Source: Cliona cf. orientalis (Eukaryota > Porifera > Demospongiae > Clionaida > Clionaidae). Taken from it: 64,000 nt of DNA. The notes beneath the pieces are model-generated. The model did no database searches. It saw only the letters and a program-made list of their open reading frames with translations, and was not told the origin of the DNA. Numbering within the stretch: the first letter of the stretch is position 1; the number at the start of each line of letters is the position of its first letter. The translations under genes and the position numbers were made by a program. This document shows, piece after piece, positions 1 to 15,954 of the stretch. Location of the stretch: the NCBI GenBank assembly GCA_963930775.1, contig OZ005695.1:186001-250000 (forward strand). The letters are read 5' to 3'.

Positions 1-1411
1 GGTGATTTCCATGTATTGACGAGCTGCTAACTAGCTCCTCATTGCTGGATGGGTGGGAGGATCCGTTTTGGCGGGCGGACAGCCGATGGCAGACACTTGC
101 CAATGCACTCATTAGTCAACCCCCTAACCCTATGGGTGGGGTATTAGGGTGTATATTTCTGATGAATAATAGATAGTGTGATGTTAGTCTCCGTTCCAGA
201 CTGACTATATACTTAGAGACTATTGAAACACACTCATTGTGTGCTTGTCATTATATCTCCTGATGTAAGAACACTGCTGCTCCACTGCTAGGGAGGGGGG
301 GAAAAAGAAGATATACCCCACGCCATATGGTTACTGATATTTGAGAATAATAGACAAAGTATAATGTAACCTTTTTCACATAAGCGCCCGCACACACATA
401 GTATTATTGTAACTGAACTAGGGCTGGTTTGTCTGTCATGTCGGTCTGTTGGTTGTCCCTGGATTGGTTGGGGGGCAGAGAATATGCAGGTACTGTTTTA
501 TTGTGGTGGCAGTGAAATTTAATATAGTGTCACTGTTGAACTTGTATCGCCATGGTAATGGAGGTCACAGTGTAATACAATGAAGAGAGAGAGAGGGAGG
601 GAGAGAGAGAGAGAGAGACGAGCGTTGTTAAGCAGCAAAAGCTACCAGCCAACTACAACTACTAAAGAGAGCATCACCCCGTACCATGCCTGCCTCACCC
701 TTAGACAGCATGTCCATCAAATGAGACAGTACATGTACCTACAGAAATAAGCCAAACCACCTTCATCCACCTTCTTATATCACACTAACACACTGCACAT
801 AGCTTGAAGTGTAGGCGGGCTCCACAATATTATACTTGTACACTTGAAGATCAAAGTGGTATAATATATACCATAATGTATAAGAGATAGAGTGTTGGGG
901 CTGGATTGAAGTCTAGGCTAGTAAATAGTTTATACAGCTGACTAGCCAGCGAAGTGCGTCAGCCAAATTCCTTCCCAGGCTCTAGGTGTATATCTGGCTA
1001 GCTCTCATCCGTCTTTCGTGAGTGATTGAGTGCTGCGTCCCACTAACTCTCGGTATCCTTGCTATGCCACTGATAGAACATGCCGTGCATAACTCGGCCA
1101 TATTATGATGTCATCACATGCATGCACATGCATATGTACATGTATTGGAATGGCTACGTGCACCTATTATTATAGTTACATAACATTATAGCTCTGCCTT
1201 GTGCATGGTCCAAATACATTAGAAGGTACATCTTAGGAGGCTCTGGGTTCTCTCTCTCTCCCTCTCCCCCCTTCTCTCTCTCTCTGTAACTAGGTTAGGG
1301 GTTGCTTGTGGAAGGTGAAGCTTATTAAAAATTTTTGTCCAGTCATATTATGTAGACCCATGACAAATTTTAGCAAATTTCATGCATTCACGTGATTTCA
1401 TTTTGTTTCAG
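1..1411. other. Intronic sequence upstream of the first visible SMURF exon
   Basis: I see no exon here. The stretch lies 5' of an acceptor (TTTCAG at about 1406-1411) and is probably an intron of the SMURF gene, whose C2 domain and first exons would lie beyond the left edge. It holds a GA microsatellite at about 580-620 and CT-rich tracts at about 1250-1285. Open frames are short and unsupported. Confidence 0.6.
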
Positions 1412-4951
<3,540 letters not shown>

Positions 4952-5641
4952 CCATTTCAAAAAAATTACAATCCCACCCCCCCCCCTCTCTCTCTCTGTC
5001 ACCTTAGCCCCACAGACTGCACATGTACTCTATTATAAATTATTATTAGACACCAAGCAAGCAAGCAGCCTGGGGGAATATCTGTTCTTGTGTACATAAC
5101 ATTATTGAAAAGTAAATTGCCTGATTTTTAAATATTTTTCATCGTTGCCTTTTATTATTCTATAATATTTATATATCTCTGCTATTAATTTTTGTGTTGT
5201 ATTTTGTGTACAGATTTGTCCACATTATTATTATTGCCTGACAGACATTTTTGTTGTATTCCTGATTATAATTATATTTTCCTTTGTGGTTTTTACTGCC
5301 TATTAGGTTCACATGCACGATTTAGAACGTTAGAATTAGTCGACCCCGTACCATTTCTGCCTGCACTTGTATAAATTATACCCAACAAATCGGAGTTCTT
5401 TGACAATCAACATGTTGAAAATTAATGAGCATCACATAAGCAGGTAATACATCCACAGGTTTTATGGTCTGACACTCCTAACTGTTCACTTGGCTCTTCC
5501 TGGTAGTAAAATACCTTCATACTGTATGAAGAAAGAGAAATCAGCATAACAATACTGATGTATGGGTGTGTAAATATTATATGAGGGGGGGGGGGGGGGG
5601 GGAGGGTCTCTGTCTCTTGTATATATGTCACTAATAAGCTC
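4952..5641. other. Convergent 3' intergenic region, SMURF / RPL11
   Basis: This gap lies between the stop codons of two converging genes, so it should hold the 3' UTRs of both. It is AT-rich, with a poly-G run at about 5584-5602. I found no supported coding sequence and no RNA gene. Confidence 0.5.
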
Positions 5642-6530
5642 TCAATTGCAGTTATTATTCACCTTTTGCTGGAACCACTTCATTGCCTCGTCCTTGGTCA
5701 CTCTGTGCTTGCTGCCGATTCGGCTCTTTCTTCTCTTCCTGTAGGCCACACGGTATCCGGGTCTGGTCAGCACAACATAGAAATCCATTCCATAGATCCC
5801 GATACTGGGATCATACTTGATTCCCAGGTCAATGTGCTCCTGAATTCCAAATCCAAAGTTGCCCTGGTCTGAGAAGTTCTCCTTTCGAAGCTCGTACTCT
5901 TTGACCTTTAACCCCTTCTCTAGGATCTCCTCGGCCTTGGGCCCCCGTACGGTGCAGTGGACCGCTATCTTCTCGTTACGACGGATACCAAATGATCGCA
6001 CAGTGAAACGAGCTATTTTGGGGGGGGGGGGGGGGGGGGGGCAGAAAAACACATTAATTTGTTTCTAATTATATAAATACGTTGAAAGATGATGACGTAC
6101 ACAAAAAATAAATCCAACTATCCTTGAAATAAAGGTATTGCTTTCAATAACGGTACTGTGTACGAGAGAGAGAGAGAATATTCCTCACCTTTGGAGTAGA
6201 CGGGGGTCTGCCCAGTGAGAGCCTCCAGCACCTTGGCCGCCCTCGTCAGCCTGTCTCCACTCTCACCAACACAGATATTCAGGCACAGCTTCTGTACCTG
6301 TAGATCCCGCATGGGGTTCTCACGCTTGGTCGTCTCGTCCTACATAAGCAATAATAGTCCACTATCATGGCGGCAATACCTGATAGACACAGGCATAATC
6401 ATACTATAGGGGTACTACTGTGGATAGTTGGTAAAAGATGGAGTTACCATAGCCACCTACGGCTCCTTGAAGAACATGGTAGCCGTTCTTATAGGATGGA
6501 ACTAGCTACATGTGGTCAACTCACCCCCAT
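5642..6530 (-). CDS. RPL11: 60S ribosomal protein L11 (uL5)
   Basis: Exons on the minus strand: 6525-6530 (ATG plus one Gly codon), 6189-6339 and 5642-6012 (TGA). Together they give 175 residues, against 178 in human. The protein starts [20 protein letters not shown] and continues with [40 protein letters not shown], and [20 protein letters not shown], all near-identical to animal RPL11. It is a large-subunit protein that contacts 5S rRNA; in vertebrates the free protein binds MDM2. The C-terminal tail (KVNNNCN) differs from the vertebrate tail and looks lineage-specific. The first coding exon is only 6 nt. The exon 3 acceptor follows a poly-C run (poly-G on the plus strand) of more than 20 and then AAAATAG. 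The gene converges with SMURF and lies 162 bp downstream of the IFT56 stop on the same strand. Confidence 0.97.
6013..6042 (-). repeat. Poly-C run (minus strand) at the RPL11 exon 3 acceptor
   Basis: On the minus strand, more than 20 C are followed by AAAATAG and the exon. The arrangement is almost the same as at SMURF exon 3. Confidence 0.85.
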
Positions 6531-6692
6531 CTTTTAGCTTCGTCTCTGTCCACGAGAGGAAAAGGACTTTGCGCATGCGTGGATCGAATTTTATGAAAAA
6601 ATTTCGCGCGCAAAAAATTATAATTACGGAAGTACAGTAAAGTGAGTAATGACAAAAAGTGAAAATTGTTAATAGTGCGGAGATTTATTTTA

Positions 6693-9600
6693 CTAAAGTC
6701 CGGGAACAGGCACTCTATTGTCTCTAGCCCATTTCCTGATAGCCATGACTATCAGTTCAGCCTGCGGCTGTGAGGTGTTGCGCAAAATTTGCACAATCTC
6801 TTTGAGACTCTCCCTGGGTTCGTGGCCGGCTATGACCATCTGCAGGAGGCCCACACAGGCACCTCTCTTCCCCTCCCAGTACTCAGGGCTGGGATCAAGC
6901 CTCTCCAGGACATCAAACGCTTTGGCAGAGTAGTAGAACTGGCCCATCTTGTAGCAGTCGTTGGCGATGACTTGGAGAAGACTGAAGGAGTCGGCCGATG
7001 TCTCCATCTTGAGATAAAGTTCCCAGGCCTGCTGAGGCTTCCGATTCATGATGTCTGCAAAGATAGAAAAATTTTAGAAAATTTGAAATTTTAACGAGGT
7101 ACACTTTCAAAAAATGCCAAATTTTTTTTGCTCATTTTTTTGGTATGTATATCATTGATTGAGCACTACTCAATTATGTGATAGTATGATTGTTGACTCA
7201 CAGCATCTGGCCAGCCAGCTGATGTAAATGTAATCGTTTTTGATCTTCTCAGAGTTGATGAGCAGAAAGATCTCCTCGGCCTCTTGGTAGCTCCCAGTTA
7301 CTGCCTTAGCCTGGGCAAAGTTGTAGTTAAAGCTGTCCACATTGAAGAAATAACTCTGATTGAGAAGAGAGGGACGGAGAGAGAGAGAGGGGGGGGGGGG
7401 GGGGGGGGAGGGAAGAGAGAAATTTAAAACAGTGACTACATTGTACTAATTCAGAGCACACCTTAATTGAATTGAGATAAACTATGACATCTTCAAACTG
7501 TTGTAGAAGGTAGAAGCACGAAGCCATGCACTGCCGCCCGGGAATGGTGTCTGTAAGATAGAGGGCAAGAGGTCAACTGAACACACTCACTCCACCAATA
7601 AAATTAAAGGAAATAAATAATGCTTACCACATTCACTGCCCGAGCTACCAACGAGTTGAAAATACTGCTGGGCAAGCTTCAAATTTTCATGCTATAAAAT
7701 GAACCAAAGAATGATCACTGGCTGCTATATAAGTACAATTACGTTTGAATGGGTGGCTTACTGCTCCATGCTCCTGACCAATGATGGTGTTAGCGACAGC
7801 CTTCAAGATGTACTCCTGTGGACTGCTCGGCTCCAAGTCTTTGATCAAAGCATACGCCTCATCAATGTTATCTAGCAAAAAAAAATATGTAACAAAACAA
7901 GTAATACTATGAAATATGCCTAGCTTCACCCCCAGGCCCTTTTCAGTTCTATATCCGTACCTCTTTTATCAAAAAACTGCGATATCTTTATCTATTTCTT
8001 ACCATGTTTGAGGTAGTAGATTGCCAGATTGAGCCTTGCCTCAGGGACCACCCCTAGGAGCTGGGGGAGCACCTGCAAGGCACCCTCTCCATTACGAAAT
8101 ATCACCTATTCGAGGGGGAGGGGGGCTATGATTACTCATTACTCTAGGGGCAGTGTAGAGAGTGACTGACCATGTTGTGTCTGAGAAGGTCTCTGGCGAA
8201 TGTGAAGGAAGGAGAGGCCGACTCTGTCAGCACCTTCAGCTCAGCCTAAAGAAATGAGAGACAGAGCACAAAATTAATAATTATAATACCGTACAGCTGG
8301 AAAATTTGGTGGAGAATTAAAATTTGGCGGTTTGGCAGTCAATGTTACAACCGCCAAATTAAAATCCGCCAAAATTTCCTACTCGCATATATATGTATGG
8401 CGATCCCGTACCAAACCGCCAAATTTAAATCCACTAATATTCTTGCAATAGCGATTTTGGGCTCAACCACCAAATTTAATTCCCGCCAATATTTCCGGCT
8501 ATACGGTGTCTCTCTCTCCCTCTCCCTCTCCCTCTCACCTCTGCGGCCTTTCCATTGTACAGTTTGTAGTAGTTGCACGCCTTCAGATTAATGGCGACTG
8601 CGCTGTCAGGATGCTGCTGGACATAGCCAGCCAGCACCTCCTGTGATACATCGTAGTAGTCCAGCTTGTGGTAGCACATGGCCAGGTACACATTCAACGC
8701 CAGCATGTCTCTAAGCAAGTTAGGAAAAAATAATATTATATAATAATAATTATAATACCTAGTATAGGTGACTCATATTATAACATTATTTAGAAATTCC
8801 AATAAGGAAAGAGAAATTATTACCGAACTTAATCTAATACTACGTATGAAAAAAAAATTTCAATTTTGAACGCGCGCTTGCTTTTCTGGTAAAGATCATC
8901 AATCGCTCCACATATACACATTATGAGAATTCGTAAAATGCTAATTTCTTACGTTAGATTGGATCATACGATTAACTACGTATGGTATTAGCAACATAAT
9001 TTTTTCCCCCAATCTTACAGAAAAGATCTGTTATTTTGCTATAGTATAGGCTGGGTGGTTTACCTGTTATCCAGGAGTATCTTCTTGTAGATGTCGATGG
9101 CTTCCTGGTAGTGAGTCCTGAGGAAGTGGATTGCTGCCAGACTAAGCTGGTCCTCTATCACATTCTGCAGGCCTTGGTGGTGGCTCATCAAACGCTTCTC
9201 ATCACTGAACTAAAAAAAATTTTTTTTGTAAAAATTAATGTGCATAAAACTGACCAATATAAAAGCCTTATAAAGAAAATTGTGCATTATAACCAGCACA
9301 CGCGAGAGCATACTGATCAGCATATTCAGGAAATCCATAGCTGCTATATATACCGTATAGCCGGAAAATTTGTCGGTTTGGCGGTCTATAATTATTACAA
9401 CCGCCAAATTAAAATCCGTCAAAATTTCCCACTCTCATATAATATTATACGAATGGCGATCCCGTACCAAACTGCCAAATTTAAATCTGCCAATATTCTT
9501 GCAATAGCGATTTTGGGTCCAACCGCCAAATTTAATTACCGCCAATATTTCCTGCTATACAGTAATTATACTTACTTTGTGAGCGAGGTGGAACTGTAGC

Positions 9601-10435
9601 CTGTTAATGAGAGAGCTGGTGGGAGCCTTGGAACCCATGGTGTCTGACTCCTTGTACATACCCAGCATGAAGTAGCAGCAGGCAAGGTTGGCCCACACGT
9701 CAGGGTGACAATCATCACGCTCACTCAATGACTCATATTCCTAGAAAATCCAATTATCAGACAAAATTATTAAGGAATATTTCTCAGTGGAATTCCCTGC
9801 CACATTATGTTCTATCCTCACCTTCCCTCCCCTGTTTTAAATCTCGTTTACCTTAATCTTATTAGTCGTATTATATAATTATTTACTTCATATTACACCT
9901 GGCTACGTGCTTGTATTAGCTATAATTCTAGCTACTCACGCTAACCTCTGTCATTTGTTGTACAGAAATTGTTATAAATAAAATTAAAGGGGGCATCTCA
10001 TTAAATTTATTTCACTAGCCACTCACTGTTCTTGCTTTGACATAGTCTCCAGCATGGAACGCACAGTAGGCCACCCATAGATCTGTTTCTTGAGTACTCT
10101 TCCCAGTACTGCGAATAAACTGTATTTTGAGTGCGCATGTGTAGTTGGTTACCAATAGCAACGGTTGTGCATAAACAAAATGGCGGCTATTCACGACTCA
10201 ACGACTCACATCTAATAGCGTCATGGCTCCGACGTAGTCTCTGCTTTGAAGAAAATCTTCTAATTTCGGCATACGTTTCTTTTTCTCCTTCTTGGCTTGC
10301 GCAGTGCGCGCAGCGGCCCCGCCACTAGCCACCGGTTCGCTACGAGAAAGATTCTGCAGACAAAAACAAACACGCTCGCAAATAAATCATATCAAATAAT
10401 TCATCGTAAGATGCAGCTAAGCTAAGGCTTACCAT
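6693..10435 (-). CDS. TTC26: Intraflagellar transport protein IFT56 (TTC26)
   Basis: Thirteen exons: 10433-10435 (ATG only), 10210-10353, 10027-10098, 9576-9740, 9064-9209, 8539-8710, 8171-8245, 8003-8105, 7762-7871, 7628-7691, 7462-7550, 7202-7355 and 6693-7054. They join in frame to 552 residues, against 554 in human. Diagnostic blocks include [70 protein letters not shown] and [20 protein letters not shown]. The protein is a TPR-repeat member of the IFT-B complex that moves cargo to the ciliary tip. The exon 3 acceptor is an AAG site chosen because only it keeps the frame. Two introns hold copies of one inverted-repeat element (8288-8507 and 9352-9563). The start codon abuts its donor exactly (ATG|GTAAGC). 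The gene is divergent from the NEURL2-like gene across 149 bp. Confidence 0.95.
8288..8507. mobile_element. Short TIR element (MITE), CCGTATAGC family, copy 1
   Basis: The ends ACCGTACAGCTGGAAAATTT and (reverse-complemented) ACCGTATAGCCGGAAATATT are inverted. The interior has several GGCGG/CCGCC-rich stretches such as ACCGCCAAATTTAAATCC. The 220-bp element sits in intron 6 of IFT56, is non-coding, and recurs at 9352-9563 and 36241-36400. Confidence 0.85.
9352..9563. mobile_element. Short TIR element (MITE), CCGTATAGC family, copy 2
   Basis: The left end ACCGTATAGCCGGAAAATTT and right end TTCCTGCTATACAGT are inverted, with TA on each side. The interior matches copy 1 closely. It lies in intron 4 of IFT56, less than 1 kb from copy 1 and in the same orientation. 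Confidence 0.85.
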
Positions 10436-10584
10436 CTAGATCTGTATCGTGACTAGTTGCTTTCGGAAACACTTTCGAGTTTCGCCCAGCTGCTTCTCTA
10501 ATTATCCGGAACAAACATAACAGGAAAAAATGTCTTGACCACACCCACAGGCACCTCACTAGCACTTTTCAAGCTTCAATCGAA
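10436..10584. promoter_or_regulatory. Probable bidirectional promoter, IFT56 / NEURL2-like
   Basis: The start codons of two divergent genes are only 149 bp apart, so both core promoters and 5' UTRs must fit here. I see no convincing TATA box. The call rests on gene geometry, not on recognised motifs. Confidence 0.5.
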
Positions 10585-11482
10585 ATGTCCTCGGAAATAT
10601 CTACGGCTGTGATGCAGACGCATGAGAAGACGACGTTGGACCAGACGCAAAAAAGTAAGGGCGAGGATCCTCCCCAGGCCCAGGAGCCTGTTCTGATAAA
10701 GGAAATAAAAACATTCATTCTAGAAGACACCGTCCAATTCGGCTTCCACAACATCTCTTCCCCCCAAATAAAGATCACCCAGAACGGCATAGCTGCCGAG
10801 AAACGGGACCCCGAGTCACAATACGCGCACGGCGTGGCCTACGGAGCTCGGCCGCTTAGGGGAACGGCCGAATTTGAAGTAAAGATCGCGTCGTACGGTA
10901 CGGGTTGGTCGGGAACTCTGAAACTAGGCGTGATGCGTGCTCTAAGGGACATGCCACTGATAGGCGGTCCCTGCATACCTCGCTATTCACCAGAGGGCGT
11001 GGATCATCTCGTGTGGAGCTCTGATAAGATTCATAATAGATTGAATACGCCTGCGGTGGAGTCGACTTATACTGGTGCAATGAATTTGGATGATTTGCGA
11101 GAGGGGGATCGAGTTGGCCTGAGGTTATCTACCGACGGTGTGCTTGTGTTCTTTGTCAATGGGAAGAGTCAAGGAGTAGCTGCTGAGAACATTTACGATA
11201 AAGAATTTGATGTATATGCCGTCGTAGACCACTATGCCAACTGCAAGTCTACCATCATCACTCGAGCAGGTAGGGAGAATAATATTTGAGAATTAATTTT
11301 GGAGATCATTACAGGGAATCCCTCTTCTCACACACACACACACTACAGTTATGCGTGTAGATTTCAACCTGGAAGAGCTTTGCTTAGAGAAGGTCTCTCG
11401 CTGGGTCAAGAGCGGCGAAAAGGTCGACAGATTACCGCTCCCAGCACGACTCAAAGATAAAGTAAAACAATATATTAAGTAA
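10585..11482 (+). CDS. NEURL2: NEURL2-like protein: NHR domain plus SOCS box
   Basis: Two exons, 10585-11269 and 11349-11482, give 272 residues (human NEURL2 has 285). Residues of about 45-230 form a neuralized homology repeat: FGFHNISSPQIKITQNGIAA, FEVKIASYGTGWSGTLKLGV, DRVGLRLSTDGVLVFFVNGK and YAVVDHYANCKSTIITRAG. The last 40 residues look like a SOCS box, with LEELCLEKVSRWV and the Cul5-box-like LPLPARLKDKVKQYI. NHR plus SOCS box without a RING is the NEURL2 architecture; in vertebrates NEURL2 recruits substrates to an Elongin/Cullin ubiquitin ligase. The N-terminal 45 residues are charged and not recognisable. The ATG at 10585 is the first in frame. The gene converges with DRC3. Confidence 0.85.
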
Positions 11483-12012
11483 CAGCAATAATCACTAATT
11501 ATAATAATAATATTAGGATTTTGTGGTGTTACCTAGCATTTCCCATGTACATATCTAGACCTTAGTTATTTTCTAGCGTCAAATTTTTTTGTTTAATTTT
11601 ATGGAACATCAGGGAGATGTGTATAGCTTATATTCTATATATATAGGTTCTTGATACGTTTGGCTGCTAATTGTTCACCGTGATACTAAAATTTATTATG
11701 TGACCTGCTATGAGAAAAGGGATCATTAAATTTGGGAAATAAGTAGAAATGTAGTAGTGAGTACATGTATATTAAATTTTAAGCTTGTACCAGTGTATAG
11801 GCAAATAATATGATTATATTATACTACAAACAGTCCCGATGGTCCCTTTTCTCATAGCTGGTCAATACTATTATGAGCTAACAATGTTAAAGAAGCGAGG
11901 CTGGGGCGGGCAGCAAGCACAAGTAGTACACATTTTTGAATGACAATGCATACACCGTATAATTCTGTACTTTACAGCTACTATTAATTTTGACAATGCA
12001 TTATTATTATAG
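11483..12012. other. Convergent 3' intergenic region, NEURL2-like / DRC3
   Basis: This AT-rich gap between two converging genes contains one short inverted-repeat element (11701-11864). Apart from that I see only probable 3' UTR sequence. Confidence 0.5.
11701..11864. mobile_element. Short non-coding TIR element (MITE), TGACCTGCT family
   Basis: The left end reads TGACCTGCTATGAGAAAAGG and the right end, reverse-complemented, reads TGACCAGCTATGAGAAAAGG, so the 20-bp ends match at all but one position. The 164-bp element has no coding capacity. A second, 429-bp element with nearly the same termini lies at 60308-60736, which makes this a family rather than a chance palindrome. No clear target duplication is visible. 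Confidence 0.75.
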
Positions 12013-15000
12013 TTATGGCTGCGGGGTCACCATTTCTAGGCTTTCCAACTCGTCCCTCTGATATTCGAGATAGCGTTCAATTTCAATCACTTTTTGTCTA
12101 TTTCTCTTGTGTTCTTCATCTTGTATTTCTTGCAGTAAGCTCCCGGAGTCCTTGGTAATCCTTCGCACGATACCGTCTTCTTTATTATCCACAGCCAGCA
12201 TGTGAGTGTCATGAGAGTTATTGAGCGCGCTCACTAGGGTGTCCTTGTCCACAAAAAGCTGGTACATAGCGGGAGAGTTATTAATAATTAACAGTTAATG
12301 GGGGGATGTTGCTGTAATTATTAACTCGTTTGCTCACCACTTTGAGATCGTCGTGCAGCTCTTCTTCTAGTTGATTTTTGGCCATTTGCTCCAAATAAGT
12401 GACTGATAGTTCTGTCACCTTTTCGTGATGGTTATTCTCCATGTCTCTCAATTGAGTCATACTTTAAAGTGATTTCAGTCAAGGGCAAATAGGATAGTTT
12501 GTATAATAATATTATTTCTAAATTTAGTGCATGTTACTATTTTTATCTTGTGGTACAAGTATTTTTTGGCCAAAGTATTGTTAATTTTGCTGATATCATT
12601 ATGATGTTTTTGAGGAAGAAGAGTCTAGCTATTTTTATGATTGTGTGTGCTATGGTACAGTCTAGATATAAAGTATATAGCATGTTCAGGACCATGATAG
12701 CTGCTTTCATCTGGTTATGAGCTACATTCTGGTTTTTGTTCCAGCTTTCCGTTGCCGAGACGCGCCGCGGTGTAGAGTTAATGATATTCATAGCTTTTAA
12801 TTAATTACGTCACGGTCCGTACATTCCAACGTGAAAACCATACGCGTTTTGCTACCCCCTGTCCCAGCTCAATAAATAGCGATTTCCGGGAGGGACTATC
12901 GGGGCTAGACGGTGTCAGGGGTACCCCCTCTGGCACCTGCAGCTGAAAACTGCACATGGTCCTGGGCATATATGGCTTAGGGGTCGCCCAGGTTCCTCCC
13001 TCGAATACCCCCCATCCTGGACAAAGCCTGGTAATCCACCATAGGCTGACTTCGGTCCCCTGTGGCTGTGACACAGAAGCCTAACTGGCTGCAGTAATCT
13101 GCAGTGTACCCTGACCAACGTTCCAGCCTAGAGCTCGGAAGGTCGACGGGAGGATGGGGTTACAATTTTTTTTTTTGTTTCACAAGTATGTTTAATGTCA
13201 CAATCATGGGATAATGTGGTTAGTAGCCGGGCGCATCCATGCCCTCATGTAATGACACAGACTATAATATTATAAGAAAATTGTCGCTCTGAAAAATATT
13301 TTTTGTTGTATAATAATATTATAGTATAATGAATAGGATACTGAGCTTGTAGCTGTTCCTTGAAGCTGCCCACTTGGTCATTGAAATTCCTATCAAAATC
13401 CTTCGCAATCTCCTGAAAGAGGATAGAATGATAAGATCCAACTTTTTTTTTTATCCTCCACACCCTTCCCTCCCAACTCATGTGCTAGGACTTTAGCTAG
13501 CCCTACACTGCATTCCAGCTAGAATTACCGTATTTCATTCGGCCCTTCTAATTATTCGGCACCCTTTACTGAATGATTGAAAATAGTCTCTAATTTTCGG
13601 CAAAGGTCACCATGGGTATATGCTATAAACGGGAATGGAATGCGCACGCAGACAGAATTAACCTCTAAAAATTCGGCAAAGCTAAATCAATATTATTATT
13701 TTCATGCCGAATTTTTAGAAGAAATACGGTAAAATAAATGCTTATGAAAAACTTTCTCCCTTACACCAACTTTTCTATCCTCCACCCCCTTCCCTCCCAA
13801 CTCATGTATTAGGACTTCAGCCAGCTCTACACTGTATTCCAGCTAGAAATTAAAATAAATGCTTATGAAAATTTTTCTCCCTTACATCAACCTGCTCGAC
13901 GAGATGCATCTCTAACTTAATGAGGTCGTATTGAAGATCATCGATTGCCTTTCTCAGCTTGTTCCCTGCCTCACTGCCAGTGCCTCCACTGAGAGGCTGC
14001 CCCTGCTCATCATCACCATCAATTACTACACCTCGACCAACTTCGGGTAGTATCTGACCAAAAAAATCAACCACGATAATAATTATTATTGGTGGGACTC
14101 ATTAAAAAGTATGCTTGTGTATATACATGTATTATAGTGACAGTAAAGTGCCCAAGGTTGTGTACAATAGTACACCTTGCAAACTCGACTATTATCATAG
14201 TAACAGCCGCTATATCAACTGCACTATAATTAAAATTTTTATGCCGATATTGAGAAATTCACCTGCATGGTGACATACAAGTAATTCATTTCGCATTGTA
14301 AATCTATGCCCCAATGGATTTATGCATACTCCTCTTAAATATTATATATAGCACAATGTTATGATTCTTGCATACATATTATACTGACCTTTAGCTTGTA
14401 CTTTTCAAATTCCTTGACCCTATCGGCCGATTGTTGCTGGTTCTGCATGCAAGCTTCACTGTGTGCCGTCCTGAACAAGGCCAGCTCTTTATCTCTCTTT
14501 TCCTTCTCTGCCAAGCCCACTGTCACCATGTGCTCACAGCACTCCACAAACCCCTGCTCATACCTGTGGGTGGGGTGGGGGGGGGGGGGAGGGGATGTAT
14601 AGCTAGCATCATCAGAACTTTTTCAAGATTGAAGCAAAATTGTTTTATATCATACACAGTAAGTACATAAAAGCTTTTGGAGCTCACTCTTTTAGCATGT
14701 CTGGCACATCTGGCAGATGGTTGAGTCTTTCTGCATCAGTGTCCTCTATGAACAGAGTCTTGAATAGAACATTGCCCATGAGTCCGTCGACGTATGCTGC
14801 GCTGTGTAGCGCGTCCAGCTCCTCCTGTGCTCTCTGCTTCTCAGCCCTCCTCTCCTCGTCTCTCTCTCGCTGCTCTATCTCCTCAAGCATCTCCAGAAAT
14901 GTAGCACGAGATTCCTCTCTCTGAAAATAGAGTCAGATTGTAATACCTTAAGGACACTTTTGTTTGCGGGTACTAAATTTAGCGAAATTAGCGATTTGCC

Positions 15001-15918
15001 CGATTTTCGCTAATATTAAATTTGCACCTGCGAATATTAAAATTTTCAACATTTTCGAATAAATAGAATGTTAATTTTGAAAAATCGCTAAAATGAGTAC
15101 CCACTAAACGCACTATTTCAAAAATCCGCTAATATTTGTACCCACAAATAATCGTAGCCCTAAGATAACAAAGAGCAGGAAAATTTCTCTAAAAATATTT
15201 TCTCTACCTCTTCTTCCATGATCATGCCGAAGTCGACATAGATGAGCGATGGAACGAGTGCAATGACCGCTTGTCGATAGATGGTGTCTTGAGCTAGGGG
15301 ATTCCCCTTGACGGCCAGCGACTGCAGGCTACTGATATTCCTCAAATATCTCAACTAAAAATAATAAATAATATTTATTAGTGAGCAACACAATCACCAA
15401 GACCACCACAATGAGGATACCCCTGAAATTAGCACCTTAATCGGAACATGGAACAAGGACCTCATCCCCAGCCACCCCATAACATGCAGTGGGCAATATT
15501 GAAAAGCTGACTTAAACCAAAGATATAATTATAGCAAATTATAGGGCAATACCCCTCACATTATCCCATTCAGTAGTCTCCTCGATGAGATTATTAGCCA
15601 GAGAGAGGACTTGTAGTTTCTTGAGTGCATCCAGACCTCCAACTGTTTTGATTCTGTTGTGGGCCAGGCTGAGGTCCTTGAGGTGGACCAGCGTATCGAG
15701 ACCTGATATCTCCTCTATGTTATTGAAGGAGAAGTCCAGCCATTCTAGCTGAGTCAGCATTGCGAGGGCTTTCGCTGGTATCTCTTCGATGATGTTGTTG
15801 TCGAGTTGGAGCCTCCGGAGGCTGGTAAACTGCCATAGGTTCTCGATACGAAGGATATCTGTTTATTAAATAAAAGAAGAAGGTGAATCTCTCTCTCCCC
15901 CTCCCTCCCCCCCCCCCC

Positions 15919-15954
<36 letters not shown>

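Noticed and set aside
6085-6100. C-box-like ATGATGA in RPL11 intron 2, suggesting an intronic C/D snoRNA
   Set aside because: It lies on the plus strand, opposite to RPL11 transcription, and no D box or terminal stem pairs with it.
6440-6500. Hairpin potential (ACGGCT...AGCCGT) in RPL11 intron 1, as for an H/ACA snoRNA or microRNA
   Set aside because: The stem is only about 6 bp with mismatches beyond it, and no H or ACA box is placed correctly.
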